Origin: Perognathus longimembris pacificus
Lineage: Eukaryota > Chordata > Mammalia > Rodentia > Heteromyidae
Length of the DNA: 64,000 bases
NCBI RefSeq assembly: GCF_023159225.1
Contig: NC_063168.1
Span: 64,025,398 to 64,089,397 of the forward strand
Direction of reading: 5' to 3'
Part shown: positions 35,835 to 46,905 of the stretch, piece by piece
Layout of the letters: the number at the start of each line of letters is the position of its first letter
How positions within the stretch are numbered: the stretch's first letter is position 1
Program-made: the position numbers and the translations under genes
Notes under the pieces: model-generated
Database searches by the model: none
Told to the model about the DNA's origin: nothing
The model's input: the letters and a program-made list of their open reading frames with translations, nothing else

Positions 35835-38327
35835 TTTTATTATTATTATTTTTTTTAAGGTTTGAGTTTGCCTTTTTAAAAATCTTGATTGAAAAGGTGA
35901 TGAGCAGGGGGGTTACGTTACATAAATAGGGTAATGAGTATATTTGTTTTTAAACCCCATCCTGCATCTTCTCCTGCTTATTCCTCCCTACTCCCCTCTT
36001 CCCCAAGCTGTACAGTTCATTTCCAACATTGTGTCAAGTAAATTATCGATGTTGCTCTAGTTCATCCTTTGTCCTGCTGTTTCAGTGATTCCCTTTTCTT
36101 TCCAGGATCAGATAAATTTATGTATTAGACAAAGGGTACAGGAAACTGAAACAGAAAAAAAGGAATAACTGCATATAGGACATAATAAGAACCTATTGTT
36201 TCCAATTCTTGGAGTTCATGTTGATACTCTTCATTATATATGATCCTATGGACTTAGCAATTGGGTTATTGAGATTCCCTGTTAAGAATGTCATAGACAT
36301 ATTCTAGTTATTACAAACAAGGAAAAACATGCAACCTACTTTTCTTTGGGCCTGGCTTACTTCACTTAATATAATTTTTTCCAGGTCTTTCCATTTCCTT
36401 ATGAATGGGGTAATGCCATTCTTTCTGATGAAAGCACAGAACTCCATTGTGTTTATATACCACGACTTCTCGACTCATTCATCTACTGAGGGGCATATGG
36501 GTTGGTTCAATAACTCAGCTATGGAAATGCTGCAATGAACATGGCTGTTCTGGTAGCTTTAACATGGCCTTGTATGTGGCCATTTGGGTAAATGTCCAGG
36601 AGTGGGATTGCTGGGTTGTAGGGGAGCTCTATGTTTAGTGTTTTGAGGAACCTCCATACTGCTTTCCTAAGTGATTGAACAAGTTTGCATTCCCACTAAT
36701 AGCATAGTAGTGTTCCCTTTTGGCTACATACCCTCCAGCATCTGTTATTATTAGATTTTTTGACAATGGCCATTCTAACTGGGATAAGGTAGAATCTCAA
36801 TGTTGTTTTGATTTTCATTTCTTTTATAGTCAAAGATATTGAGCATTTCTCCATGTATCTATAGGACATTCATATTTCCTATTCAGAGAAGTCTCTCTTT
36901 AAGTCTTTATCCCACTTGTTAATGGGATTATTGTTTCTTTGGAGATTTGTTTTAGGGGGATTTAATTTGTGAGCTGTATGTATATTTTAGATATGAGGAC
37001 CTTGTCTGCTGTATGGGTAGTGAAGATCTTCTTCCAGTCTGTGCAAGCTATATGTCCTTTGCCATAAAGAAGCTCTGCAGTTTAATGCAATTCCATTTAT
37101 CCAATTTTTCTTTGATTTGTTGTGTTTTGGAGTCTTTATTAAGAAAGTTTCGACCTGTGCCAAGGAGCCCTACTGTTTGCCCTATTTCTCCTGTGATATT
37201 TTCAGGGTATCTGCTCTTACCTTGAGGTCTTTGATCCATTTGGAGTTGATTCTGGTGCGGGGTAATATGTAAGGATCTAACTTCAGCTTTCTACATGTGT
37301 TTAGCTAATTCTGCCAGCCCCATTTATTGAAGAGGCTGTCTTTCTTCCATCCTGTTTTTTTTTTTTTTTTTTTGGCTTCCTTATCAAAGAATAAGTGTTC
37401 ATAAATCTGTGGGTTCCTTTCTGGGTCTTCAGTTCTATTCCATTGGTCCTTAGGCCTGTTCTTGTGCCATTACCAAGCTTTTTTTTTTTTTAATGGCTTT
37501 GTGGTAGGGTTTGATGTTTGTTACTGATATTCCTCCAGCATTGTTCTTCCTATTGAGGATTTTTTTTCTATTTTGGATCTTTTATTGTTTCTTATGAATT
37601 TTTGGATTGCTTCCTCTATTTTATTAAAGAATGAAATTGAGATATTGATGAGTATCGCATTGAAGTTGTAGATAGCCCTTGGCAGTATTACAATTTTCAT
37701 GATTTTAATCCTCCCAATCCAGGAGCATGGAAGGTTTTCCCACTTCCTTAGATCTGTTTTAATTTCCTTTTTCAGACTTTTGAAGTTTTCATGGTAGGGT
37801 TCCTTCACTTCTTTGGTAAGTCAATTCCTAGGTATTTTTTTTTTAATGCTATTACAAAAGGGGTTGCTTTCCTGATTTCTTCCTCAACCTTCTCATTGTT
37901 GGCATATAGAAAAGCTATTGATATTTGTGGATTAATTTTGTATCCTGCTACTTTGCCAAAGTTTCAGATAAGCTCAAGTAACATGGGAGTGGAGTCTATG
38001 GGGTTCTCTAAATACAGGATCATGTCATCTGCAAAGAGGGAGAGTTCTACTTCTTCTTTCCTATTTGGAGCCCCTTTATGTTTGCCTGTTGCCTTATTGC
38101 TCTAGCTAGGAATTCTAATACTGTACTGAAGAGGAGTGGAAAAAGCAGACATCCTTGTCTCATTCATGATTTTAGAGGAAATGGAATAACTTTGTACTAT
38201 TAAGTATGTGCTGGCTATAGGCTTGCCATATACAGCCTTTATTATATTGATGACTGTTCCATGCATTCCTAATTTCTCCAGAGCCTTCATCATAAAGGAG
38301 TGTTGGATATGGTCAAATGCTTTTTCA
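35835..38327 (-). mobile_element. 5'-truncated LINE-1 (RT region of ORF2 to 3' UTR)
   Basis: A 2,493-bp minus-strand LINE-1. Read right to left it runs from inside the ORF2 reverse-transcriptase domain, through the ORF2 C-terminal part, to the 3' UTR and a T-rich (poly-A) end at 35835-35860. Translated pieces show typical L1 ORF2 words such as 'WENLPCSWIGRIKIMKI' and 'AIYNFNAI' (about 37.70-37.75 kb) and a diverged RT block near 38.2 kb ('ALEKLGMHGTVINIIKAVY'). The frame is broken many times, so it encodes nothing functional. A perfect 14-bp TSD (agtgacccctttta) at 35821-35834 and 38328-38341 defines both ends. Confidence 0.95.
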
Positions 38328-38341
38328 AGTGACCCCTTTTA
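38328..38341. repeat. Right TSD of the 2.5-kb LINE-1
   Basis: Second copy of agtgacccctttta, immediately past the 5' truncation point of the LINE-1. Confidence 0.93.
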
Positions 38342-40424
38342 GGTATGAGTTTTGTATTCTGTTATTTAAACAACAAATGCAGACAGACAGACAATTGCAC
38401 TCCAAACCAACTAACCAATCAAACCAAATGAACCAAACCAAAACACCCTAGCTCTAGATTCATCCCAAAGGTGCTTTCTTGTACAGTTCTTTAAAATGAT
38501 GTTTAATAATGCAAAGTAAGTTGGAAACACAGAAATTACAATAGGAGCTTGGCAAAAAATAGAAAATAATTAAAATACTAAGTAGAAGAAAACAAAAATT
38601 ATGCAATGTCTTCTGAATTCAATAATTCATAGGGAAGTGCTTGAAAAGCCTTCAATAGTCTCTAGTGGGAGGTGACATTGTTATGATAATTATTGCATTT
38701 GTTTTTTTATCATTTTCACCTTGAGATTCTGGTTTCTGCCAAAGTTGAACACAGAAATAAATCAATAGGCAGGCTAGAAATCCTAAAGTCAGAGAAGGTA
38801 CTGTTGAGAGACTCCTGGTGGGGTCAGTTATCTTCCTGGACTCCTGTTTATCCAGGGAGTATCCTGAGCATCAGGAAATGTTCAGTTTGGTTCCTGAAGG
38901 AGTAATTGGAAGCTAAGGAAAAAGACACATCTGTGCTTTGGCCAGAGAAGGGAATGTCCAATTCCCAAATCAAGGGTATGCACCATCAGTTCAAATTTCA
39001 GAGAAAAGGCACAGGCCACCAGAATACAGAACAATTCCAAACCGACAAAAGGGTTTGAGAGAATCAGAAACACTCTTGCAAATCTAGCAGAGAACAAGGC
39101 AAATCTGGAGAGAAAATGGGCCAAATAATAAGTGGGAAAGGAGATTGAAGCTAGTAATGACTCATAAATGGCTGAGCTGCCATACCCATTTAAAAATCCT
39201 CTTAGAAACAGAGGCAGAGAAGAAAAGAAACATGGACAGGAGTGACACAGGGATGACCTTGAAGAATAATTAAACTAAAGCCAAGGAAGGGGCTATTTTG
39301 CAGCTCAGAACACAGAGAAATCAGTATTAGATGGCAGGATTCTGAAGGCATTAGGGAGCTTGTGCTCTCTAAGCTAATTAGTGCACATACTTACAGTTAT
39401 TTGGGGGAAAACTAATAGGGATCTATGGATGCTAAGAAGAGAAGGGAACATAAAAGATGGTTTAATCTTGAACCATGACAGCAGCCATATGGAAATGGAG
39501 TTCAATACCGCTAATGTCAACATGTTAGGGGAATGTGAAAGAAAGACCCCAGCATCTAGAGGGTAATGGGATCCTTGGCAAGAACCATAATTGATTTTTT
39601 TTCCAAGAACAAAGCTGGCCCAACAATTGATTTTTTTTCCCCCTGTACACAGGAATTGGCCGTATTCTTTAAAGATAGCATAAATCTTAGAACTTTACTC
39701 ACATGTTGGCACCAAGGTTCACATCTCTTATTTCAAAGATGGGGTCGTTTGTCTGTATGGTGCCTTGCCACATAGATTGAGAGTGGCTAGAATATCATAG
39801 CAAGAGTTGAGGCAGATGGCTGTTCATCCGAATCATGTTAGAGTAGGAAGTAAATCATCCAGGTAAATAAAACTAATAGGTGGTTCTCAATCAGAGAATT
39901 CTGAAAGATCCTTTGAGAATGTTAAGTCCTGTACCATAAGAGTAAGCAGTTGTGAATTGAAATCACATACTGTCATACTGTCACAGTAGTTCTACTGGGC
40001 TTGAGAAGATTCTTACTTTTGATTTAGGAGTTCACATTCCTCTATATTTCTGGGATTTTGTTAGTCTAGGTATAGTGTTTATCATGAATTTTGAACAACG
40101 GGAAAAGTAAGCAAGCAAGCCAGCTGATGGTTAAGCTAGAACTTTAAGGGTAGTGTGGTTATGGTGAGATATTGAAGATCGCAGACTCTGAAATGTTCTT
40201 CTTTTTCATCTCAAACTCTGCCTCAGTTTGAGATTGAAAGTGCCATAGGCATTTTCTCTGTTATCTCAGGGCTTGTACTATAATCCCATAAGCCATAAGC
40301 CCAACTTCAATTTGTTAGAGTCTTTCCTGTGGTGGTGCCAAATATGTAAAATGTTCACAAATGAAGGTCAAAAGGAATCCATAACCAACTACTGTTATAA
40401 CTTGACTAAGAAATCCTGATGGGG
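38342..40424. other. Unique non-coding sequence
   Basis: A (CCAAA)-rich stretch (38390-38450) may be the tail of a decayed SINE. Otherwise nothing is recognised. Confidence 0.4.
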
Positions 40425-40678
40425 CCTAGGAGCCAGCAGCTCACCCCTACAAATCTAGCCACTCAGGAGGCTGAGATATGGAGGATCATAACTTGAAGCC
40501 AGCCTGGGCAAAAAAGTCTGTGAGGCTTCATCTCTAAAATAATCAGCAAAATGCTGGGCTGGAGGTATGACTCAAATAGTAGAGAGCCATCAGCAGAGCA
40601 TGCAAACCTAGAAAGCCACACAGGGGTAAGGCTCTGACTTCAAACCCTAGTATTGCCTTTCCAATGAAAAAGAAAAGA
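40425..40678 (+). mobile_element. 7SL/B1-like + Geo-type SINE
   Basis: Contains 'cactcaggaggctgagatatgg', 'gaagccagcctgggc', 'atgactcaaatagtagag' and an A-rich tail 'gaaaaagaaaagaaa'. Diverged. Confidence 0.82.
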
Positions 40679-40719
40679 AATCTTCATGAATAGTAGTACT
40701 TAAAACCATAAAATTTTTA

Positions 40720-41035
40720 GTGATCTGGACAACGTGTCACATGATTATAATTGCAACAAAGGTTCAGAGGATCACAGCTGGAGGCCAGCATAGTCAAATA
40801 GCTAGCAAGACCTGATCTCACAAAACAAGCTGCTTTAGTGCTGCACACCTGTAATTCCAGATATGCGGGAGTTTTAGGTAGAAGGAAGGATCACATAAAA
40901 AATCATGAGGCCCTATCTGAAAAACAGCTACAGCAAAAAAGTTCTGGGAGCATGGATCTAGTGAAAGAATTCTTGACTAGCGAGTGCTATGTTTAGGAAT
41001 TGTAGGCTTGTATGATGTGACAAACAAGCTAATAG
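40720..41035 (+). mobile_element. Two decayed B1-like SINE fragments
   Basis: 'ttcagaggatcacagctggaggccagcatagtc' and, further right, 'gtgctgcacacctgtaattccag' with 'tcatgaggccctatctg' look like the left parts of two old B1/7SL-type units in tandem, the second with an extra tail portion. Confidence 0.5.
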
Positions 41036-41955
41036 AAAGTCTTGGCTTCCAATCCTCCTAGAAGTATTCTCTATGTGTGACATCACTGTCTTTGAAGCCA
41101 CTGAGGAGCCTTCGTGTTGCAAATCAGAGGAATGAAGGAGTTTGTAAATTAAAGAATATACAAAGGACTTCTGTTTTCAAATCTGACGCATAAAATGATT
41201 GGATATCATTTCTGTCATCATTACAAGAAGAAGAAAGCAGAACAAACTGAAAAAAAAAATCAGCAACGCTTGTTGGGCCTATGAGAGAGTGAGGTTTTTA
41301 AGCCAACAACCACTATGAAATCTAGAGAAACAGATGAACATTAAAATCCCAGAGGAAGTCTCCTCACTTGCATACCAACTCACTTACATGGTAATTTTGA
41401 TGAACTTCTGGAGGTCGATTATTGATTAGTACATAAGTGAAAATTTCATTAGGTCCAGTCTTAGGATATTCTATAATTTGTAGATTTTATTTCTGTGCAC
41501 TCTAAAAGGTCATCACAGAGAATGATCTTCTGATTACTCTGTCAGGGGGAGGTCAGAAGTCATCATTAGGAAATAAATCATAACTACCTTTATTTTTTTA
41601 AATAATGGTAATTTCTTTCCAAGGATACACTTTGCCAGTGACTCCACCTGAATGGAGAGCAATTGTCCACTCTGGGCTTTCTATCTTACATAAGAAGGAC
41701 CCCCCCCCCCCACCACCACCACTAAGCCAGTTAAAAAACAAGTTGTGAAAGTCACAACCCAGGGACACAAACTTACAAAAAGACTCATATTCCATCATAA
41801 GATTGTAGAATGCTACCTTTATTCTTCAATTATTTCAACAACAGGCTCTACATTGGATTATGGCCAGAAGAACAAGATACAAACCCCACTTATGACAGAG
41901 TAGACAGGAAAGTTTGAAGACCAAAAGGGAGACACTGGAGGAAGTATCCAGTATC
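41036..41955. other. Unique or highly decayed sequence with a (C)n run
   Basis: No clear family. A run of about 13 C with CCA repeats sits at 41700-41721. The right part may belong to the 5' region of the fossil LINE-1 that follows. Confidence 0.35.
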
Positions 41956-42800
41956 CATAGATGTGGAAAACATTAAATGCAATCCATCTTCTAGCCAGAT
42001 TAACATAAGACCTGAAGCAGAGGGACATTTTACCACAATTCCTATTGTACTATATTTCATTTCTAAATTTCCGCTAAATATCACAAGCTATGCTGAAAAA
42101 GAAGAGAACAATAAAGATCAGAGCCATACAACATTGGAGAGTATACAATGATAGACTCTGATATAATAGAGAGATGGAAACTTTCTAAGAAAATATTAAG
42201 AGAAAAGACTGTAAATAAAAATCACTGCAACAAAAATGAGGAATGCCTTTGATGGGCTCATAGATTGACTCGATACAACCAAGGTAAGAATCAGTGAGCT
42301 TGAAAATATGTCAATAGATATTTCCCAAACTGAAATGCACAGAGGAAAAAGAATGAAAATTTAAAGGACAACCTTTCAAAAAGGTGAAAATGGACCTAAC
42401 TGGCATATCAGCAAGAAAAGAAAAAATAGAGTTGGAGACATACTTGAAGTAGCTGAGAAATTTTCAAAATTAACAAATACTCAACCACGTATCTGTGACA
42501 TACAGAAAATATTGAGCTGGATAAATACAAAAAAGCAAATCTGCACATAGCTATGCATTCAAACTACATAAAAGCAAAGACAGGGAGAAAAGTCTTCAAA
42601 GAAGTCAGAGAAAAGGAAAAAGAATGTCTACCTATACAAAAATGTCGATAAGACTTATGGAAGACTTCTTGTCAGAAATGATGACCGAGTTCAAATATTG
42701 AAGAAATAAAATATCAACCTGTATATAATTTTATATGCAGAAGAAGTATCCTTCAAAGTTGAAGGAGAAACTGAGGGAATTTTCCATCCTTACATATTCC
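41956..42800 (+). mobile_element. Fossil LINE-1: ORF1 region
   Basis: The words 'gaggaatgcctttgatgggctcatag', 'agaatcagtgagcttgaaaatatgtcaatag', 'tcaaactacataaaagcaaagacaggg' and 'tatccttcaaagttgaaggagaaactg' match the ORF1 coiled-coil and RNA-binding region of old mammalian L1 (L1M/HAL1-like). No open frame remains. Together with 43.5-43.83 kb and 45.33-46.59 kb it forms one dismembered L1 on the plus strand. Confidence 0.75.
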
Positions 42801-42927
42801 CTTCCTCTTGCCTGTGTTGAAAGAAGTTGTTTAGTGATGTAAAAAATTATACAGGTTAGAAAACCATAAAATTAGTAACTGATCCTAAATAACGTGCAGT
42901 GTTAAGTAATAGTAGCAAAAACGATAA

Positions 42928-43142
42928 AGTTGAGGCCCTGAGGATTGAATTTAGGACCTTGTGCGTGCTCAGTTTATGCTGTATCACTTGTGCTATGCTG
43001 TCAAGCTTTCGATTTTGCTTTTGAGACAAAATCTTGTTATTCTCTTTTTGCCTGGGTTGTTTCCAAACTCAGAATCTCCTCACACCCCATCTCTGCTTCT
43101 TTAGTAGCTGGGATTATAGGCATGTGCCACTATGTCTGCTAA
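42928..43142 (-). mobile_element. Diverged B1-like/Geo-type SINE, antisense
   Basis: Antisense words 'gaggccctgaggattgaattt', 'tgtatcacttgtgctatgc' and 'gtagctgggattataggcatgtgccac'. It is inserted in the fossil L1. Confidence 0.78.
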
Positions 43143-43253
43143 GTTAGTAAACTTTTATTGTATGATTATGCCTTATGAATAAGTGAAGTGAATAACAACA
43201 GTGGCATGGGATGGAAGAAGACTTTGAGATACTCTGTTATTGACTATCTTATC

Positions 43254-43492
43254 TAGCCAGGTGCTTGTGGCTCATACCTGTAATCCTAGCTACTAAGAAG
43301 GCTGAGATCTTAGAGTCATGGTTCCAAGCCATCCTGGGGAGGACAGTGCAAGAGACTCTTACTTCTAATTAATCAGTAAAAGCCAGAAGGAGAGGTGTGG
43401 CTCAAGTGGTAGAGCACTAGCCTTGAGCAGATAAGACAAGCAAGAGCTCAAGGCCCTGAATTCACACCAGTATTGACCCATAGAAAATCCCC
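43254..43492 (+). mobile_element. 7SL/B1-like + Geo-type SINE
   Basis: 'gtggctcatacctgtaatcctagctac', 'gactcttacttctaattaatcag' and 'ggctcaagtggtagagcactagccttgagc'. Well preserved and nearly full length. It is inserted in the fossil L1. Confidence 0.92.
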
Positions 43493-43504
43493 AAAGTACC
43501 TTCA

Positions 43505-43836
43505 CTAAAGGTGAAATGTACTATTAGTTAAGGATAGGTTTATTTAAAATGCCTTGAATGTTAAGACAAACTGCTATTTTTAAGGTGTTAAAATAATAGA
43601 ATGTCACTTGAGAAATATAATTGATTTGCTAAAAAAGGAGAGAAGATTAATGTAATAAGCTCATATAAAGTCAGAAAAAAAACAAAGGGGAGCAAAAGGA
43701 AAAATAGAAGGTTTTTAACCAACAGAATCACTTACAAATGTGGTAGACATTAGTACAACTACATCAATAATCACTTTTGAATAATTTACTTGAAGTGACA
43801 GTGGTCTAAATGTGCTAATTAAAAGATAGAGCTCTA
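43505..43836 (+). mobile_element. Fossil LINE-1: ORF1-ORF2 junction and start of ORF2
   Basis: 'gtacaactacatcaataatcac' and 'tggtctaaatgtgctaattaaaagatagag' match the beginning of the ORF2 endonuclease region in old L1 elements. The sequence then stops abruptly at the IDL-Geo SINE. Confidence 0.7.
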
Positions 43837-44035
43837 GGGGCTGGGGATATGGCCTAGTGGCCTCATATACGTGAAGCCCTGGGTTCGATTCCCCAGCACC
43901 ACATATATGGAAAATGGCCAGAAGTGGCGCTATGGCTCAAGTGGCAGAGTGCTAGCCTTGAGCAAAAAGAAACCAGGGACAGTGCTCAGGCCCTGAGTCC
44001 AAGCCCCAGGACTGACAAAAAAAACCAAAAACAAA
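43837..44035 (+). mobile_element. IDL-Geo dimeric SINE
   Basis: The left monomer begins ggggctgggg and has a tRNA-like box A ('atggcctagtgg') and a canonical box B ('gggttcgattcc'). The right monomer begins 'ggccagaagtggcgctatggctcaagtggcagag' and ends 'gagtccaagccccagg', then an A-rich tail. Compared with the 60.1-60.28 kb copy it lacks about 12 bases just after box A. To my knowledge this family is limited to geomyoid rodents. It is Pol III-type and non-coding. Confidence 0.92.
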
Positions 44036-44690
44036 GAATGGTAAATAAACACATGAGGAAATGCTCAAAATCCCCGGCCATAAAGGAAATCCAAATCCAA
44101 ACAGCTTTGAGAGTCCATCTTACCCCATTTAGATTGACCAACATTGTGAATAAGAACAACAGCAAATGCTGGCAGAAATGGGGGTGGGGGGGGCAAAGGA
44201 ACTCCAGGCACTTCTGGTGGGAATATAAACTAGTACAATTACTTTGAATAGCAATCTGAAGGTTTCTCATAAAAAAAAAAAAGAAAACAAAAAACCCTAA
44301 ACATACAACTTCCCTCTGACCCAGCCATACCACTCCTGGGCATCTACTGTGAATATCACACTGTATCTCATCTGAATACCCTGGAAACTGTATATACTGG
44401 TATTAGAACTAGGGAAGGGAAAGGGAATATCAAAATCGAGAGACAAAGGATAAAAAGACAAATGACTTCAAAAGCAATACTTGCAAAACCATTTGGTGTA
44501 AATCAACTGAACAACTCATGGGGGAAGAAGGAGAGGGGGAGGGGGAGGGGGGGAAATGAGGGAAGAGGTAACAAATTCTACAAGAAATGTACCCACTGCC
44601 TTACGTATGAAACCGTAACCCCTCTGTACATCAGTTTGACAATAACTAAGTAATTATTCAGAACAAAATAAAAAAAAACCAACAAAAACC
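44036..44690 (+). mobile_element. LINE-1 3' end (end of ORF2 plus 3' UTR), sense
   Basis: Starts with ORF2-end words ('gaggaaatgctcaaaatcc', 'agtccatcttaccccatttag'). It then runs through 'cttctggtgggaatataaactagtac', a G-rich tract (44519-44558), 'agaaatgtacccactgccttacg' and 'accgtaacccctctgtacatcag' to an A-rich end. No functional frame. Confidence 0.88.
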
Positions 44691-45326
44691 AAGACAGGAT
44701 ACGGTAAAGAGGCTTGCACATCTCTGCTCATTGCTACACTATTCACCCCGGCCACATTATGGAAACAGCTCAGATGCCTTTCAATAAATGAGTGGATCAA
44801 AAATGTGGTATATATACACAATGTAATTTTACTCATCATTAGAAAGAATAAGATTATGTTATACAACTGGATATGATGACTTACCTAGGACTCTAGACAT
44901 TCATACACTGACCAGTCAAACTAAAGGAAGATACTCCTAAGGGAAGAACCTGAAGGGTAACTTCTCTGAACATTGAAAATGCTATTTATGGAAACAAATT
45001 CTAGAAAATTGAAGCATGTTTTTCTGTTGTTGTTGTTGGTGGTGGTGGTAGTGGTAGTATTTTTCTTCCTCTTGTTTTTAGTGGGGACAAAAGGGAAGCT
45101 ACAGAAAGGGAAGGAGGAAGGGTGAACAAATGCAATCATGCTGTTTAGTATACACTACATAGAAAGTGACCTATGCAACTTGTGGGCAAGGATGGGAGAG
45201 GGAACTTGGGGGAAAGCAAAGGAAGGAGTGACCTTATCCAAAAGAGAATTGTACTCATTATCTGACTTATGAAACGGTGGCCCCTCTGTACAAGTTAATA
45301 ATAACAATAAAATTATATTTTTGAAA
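44691..45326 (+). mobile_element. Second LINE-1 3' end in tandem, sense
   Basis: 'gccacattatggaaacagctcagatgcc', 'gtggtatatatacacaatg', 'gggaacttgggggaaagc', 'cggtggcccctctgtac' and an AATAAAAT end. It is more diverged than the preceding copy and joined directly to it. Confidence 0.82.
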
Positions 45327-46590
45327 AAGTATGCCAACATACATGAGGTGTAACTGATGGAACTTTAAGGAGAAATGGACAAATCCATCACTACGGCTAG
45401 AGACTTTAATGCTTCTCTTTCAGTAATTGAAAGATCAAGCAGGCTGAAAATTAGTAAGGCTATAATTGACCTGAATAGCACCATCAATCAACTCACCAAA
45501 TTGACATTTATAGAAGATTCCATTCACTAACAAAAAGATATGGGTTTTTCTCAAATTCACACAGAGCATTCACCATATAGACTATATTCTGAGCCCTGAA
45601 TCCCACTTTTACAAATTTTAAATCATACCAAATATGTTCCCAGATCACAATGAAATTACACAAGAAATCAATAACAGAAAAGGATAGCTGGAAAAATACT
45701 CAAATATTTGGAAATTAAACACTTCGAAAGAACCCACAAGTAAAAGCAGTCTCCTGAGAACTTAAGAACTATTTTGAACTAGAGGTAAATGAAAATACAC
45801 CTTACCAAAAATGTGTTGGATGCAGTGAAAGCAGTGCCTAGAGGGAAATTTCTAGCACTAAATTGAAGAAAATCTTAAATCATTAATCTGGCTGCAACTT
45901 CAGGAAAATAGCAAAAGAAGAGTAATTGAAGCCTAAAGCAAGCACACAAAAAAATAGCAGAGCAGAAATCAATGGTATCAAAGACAGAAAAATAATAAAG
46001 AAAAATAATAAAACCAAAAGCAACCAAAAACTGGCTCTGTGAAAAAGTCCATAAAATCATTTGAAATCTATTCAGGCTAATGAAGGAGGGAGGGAGGGTG
46101 AAAGGTGGAATAAAGAAAGAGAAATAAGAGGATCATCACTATTACTTCTACAAACATTAAAACATAAGAAAGTACTACCAGCTACAAATAGAAGCATAGC
46201 TTCTGTGTAATGAGTTAATTCTTTAAAAGAAACAAAGGACTAAGTTAGCACAAAGATGAATAGATATGGGAATAGTTTTATATTTACTACCTAAGTAACA
46301 AATATTACAACACAGAAAAAAACACCAAAAAAGGCATGGATAGTTCACTGGTTCATTCTACCAAGCATTTAAGAGTAAATTTTTTGTATTGATTTCCTAC
46401 ATCTGTCTAGAAAAGGAGAAACAGAAGAAATATATTTTGACTCATACAGAGGCCAGAATTACCTGAACACCAAATACTAAAAGCATATAATGGCATTATA
46501 AGAAAGAAAAAAAAACCTACAGGTAAATTTCTCAACAAAGAAGCAAAATTTCTCAACAAAATATTGATAAATTGAACCTGATTTTTTATG
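45327..46590 (+). mobile_element. Fossil LINE-1: ORF2 endonuclease end to start of RT
   Basis: 'ggagaaatggacaaatccatcac', 'gcaccatcaatcaactcacc', 'atgttcccagatcacaatgaaattac', 'gatgcagtgaaagcagtgcctagagggaaatt' and 'ggttcattctaccaagcatttaag' follow L1 ORF2 from the C-terminal endonuclease through the linker toward the RT domain. The frame is fully decayed. It continues the L1 whose earlier parts lie at 41.96-42.80 and 43.5-43.84 kb. Confidence 0.8.
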
Positions 46591-46814
46591 GTAGGCAGAT
46601 GTGGAAAGAGCTCAGAGCTGAAGATTTTAAGGAGCTTCTCTGAATTGGTTATAAATCATATGGGGACAGGAACTTCTACTTTACATTGTTGTACTATTTG
46701 ACAACTATTACCTACTGATTTCATAGTCAGCTAATAAAAACTAATTTTATACTTCATATGTAAAATCTGTGGTTTCCACTGTCCTCTATTCATTATGGAT
46801 AAATAAACCAAAGG

Positions 46815-46905
46815 TGGAATTAGGTGTGGCTGGTATTGAACTTGAGATCTTCCTGCCTCATGCTCCTCATTTGTTACTGGCATATGCCATCCAAGCCAGC
46901 TCAAG
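46815..46905 (-). mobile_element. B1-like monomer, antisense (weak)
   Basis: 'tattgaacttgagatcttcctgcc' followed by 'ggcatatgccatc' resembles the antisense B1 3' half and is strongly diverged. Confidence 0.45.

Noticed and set aside
37521..37808. Protein-like minus-strand frame with 'WIGRIKIMKI'
   Set aside because: This is a piece of LINE-1 ORF2 inside the 35835-38327 insertion, not a host gene.
43837..43935. tRNA-like box A and box B suggesting a tRNA gene
   Set aside because: It is the left monomer of an IDL-Geo SINE. No cloverleaf with an anticodon stem is maintained, and the same unit recurs at 60 kb.
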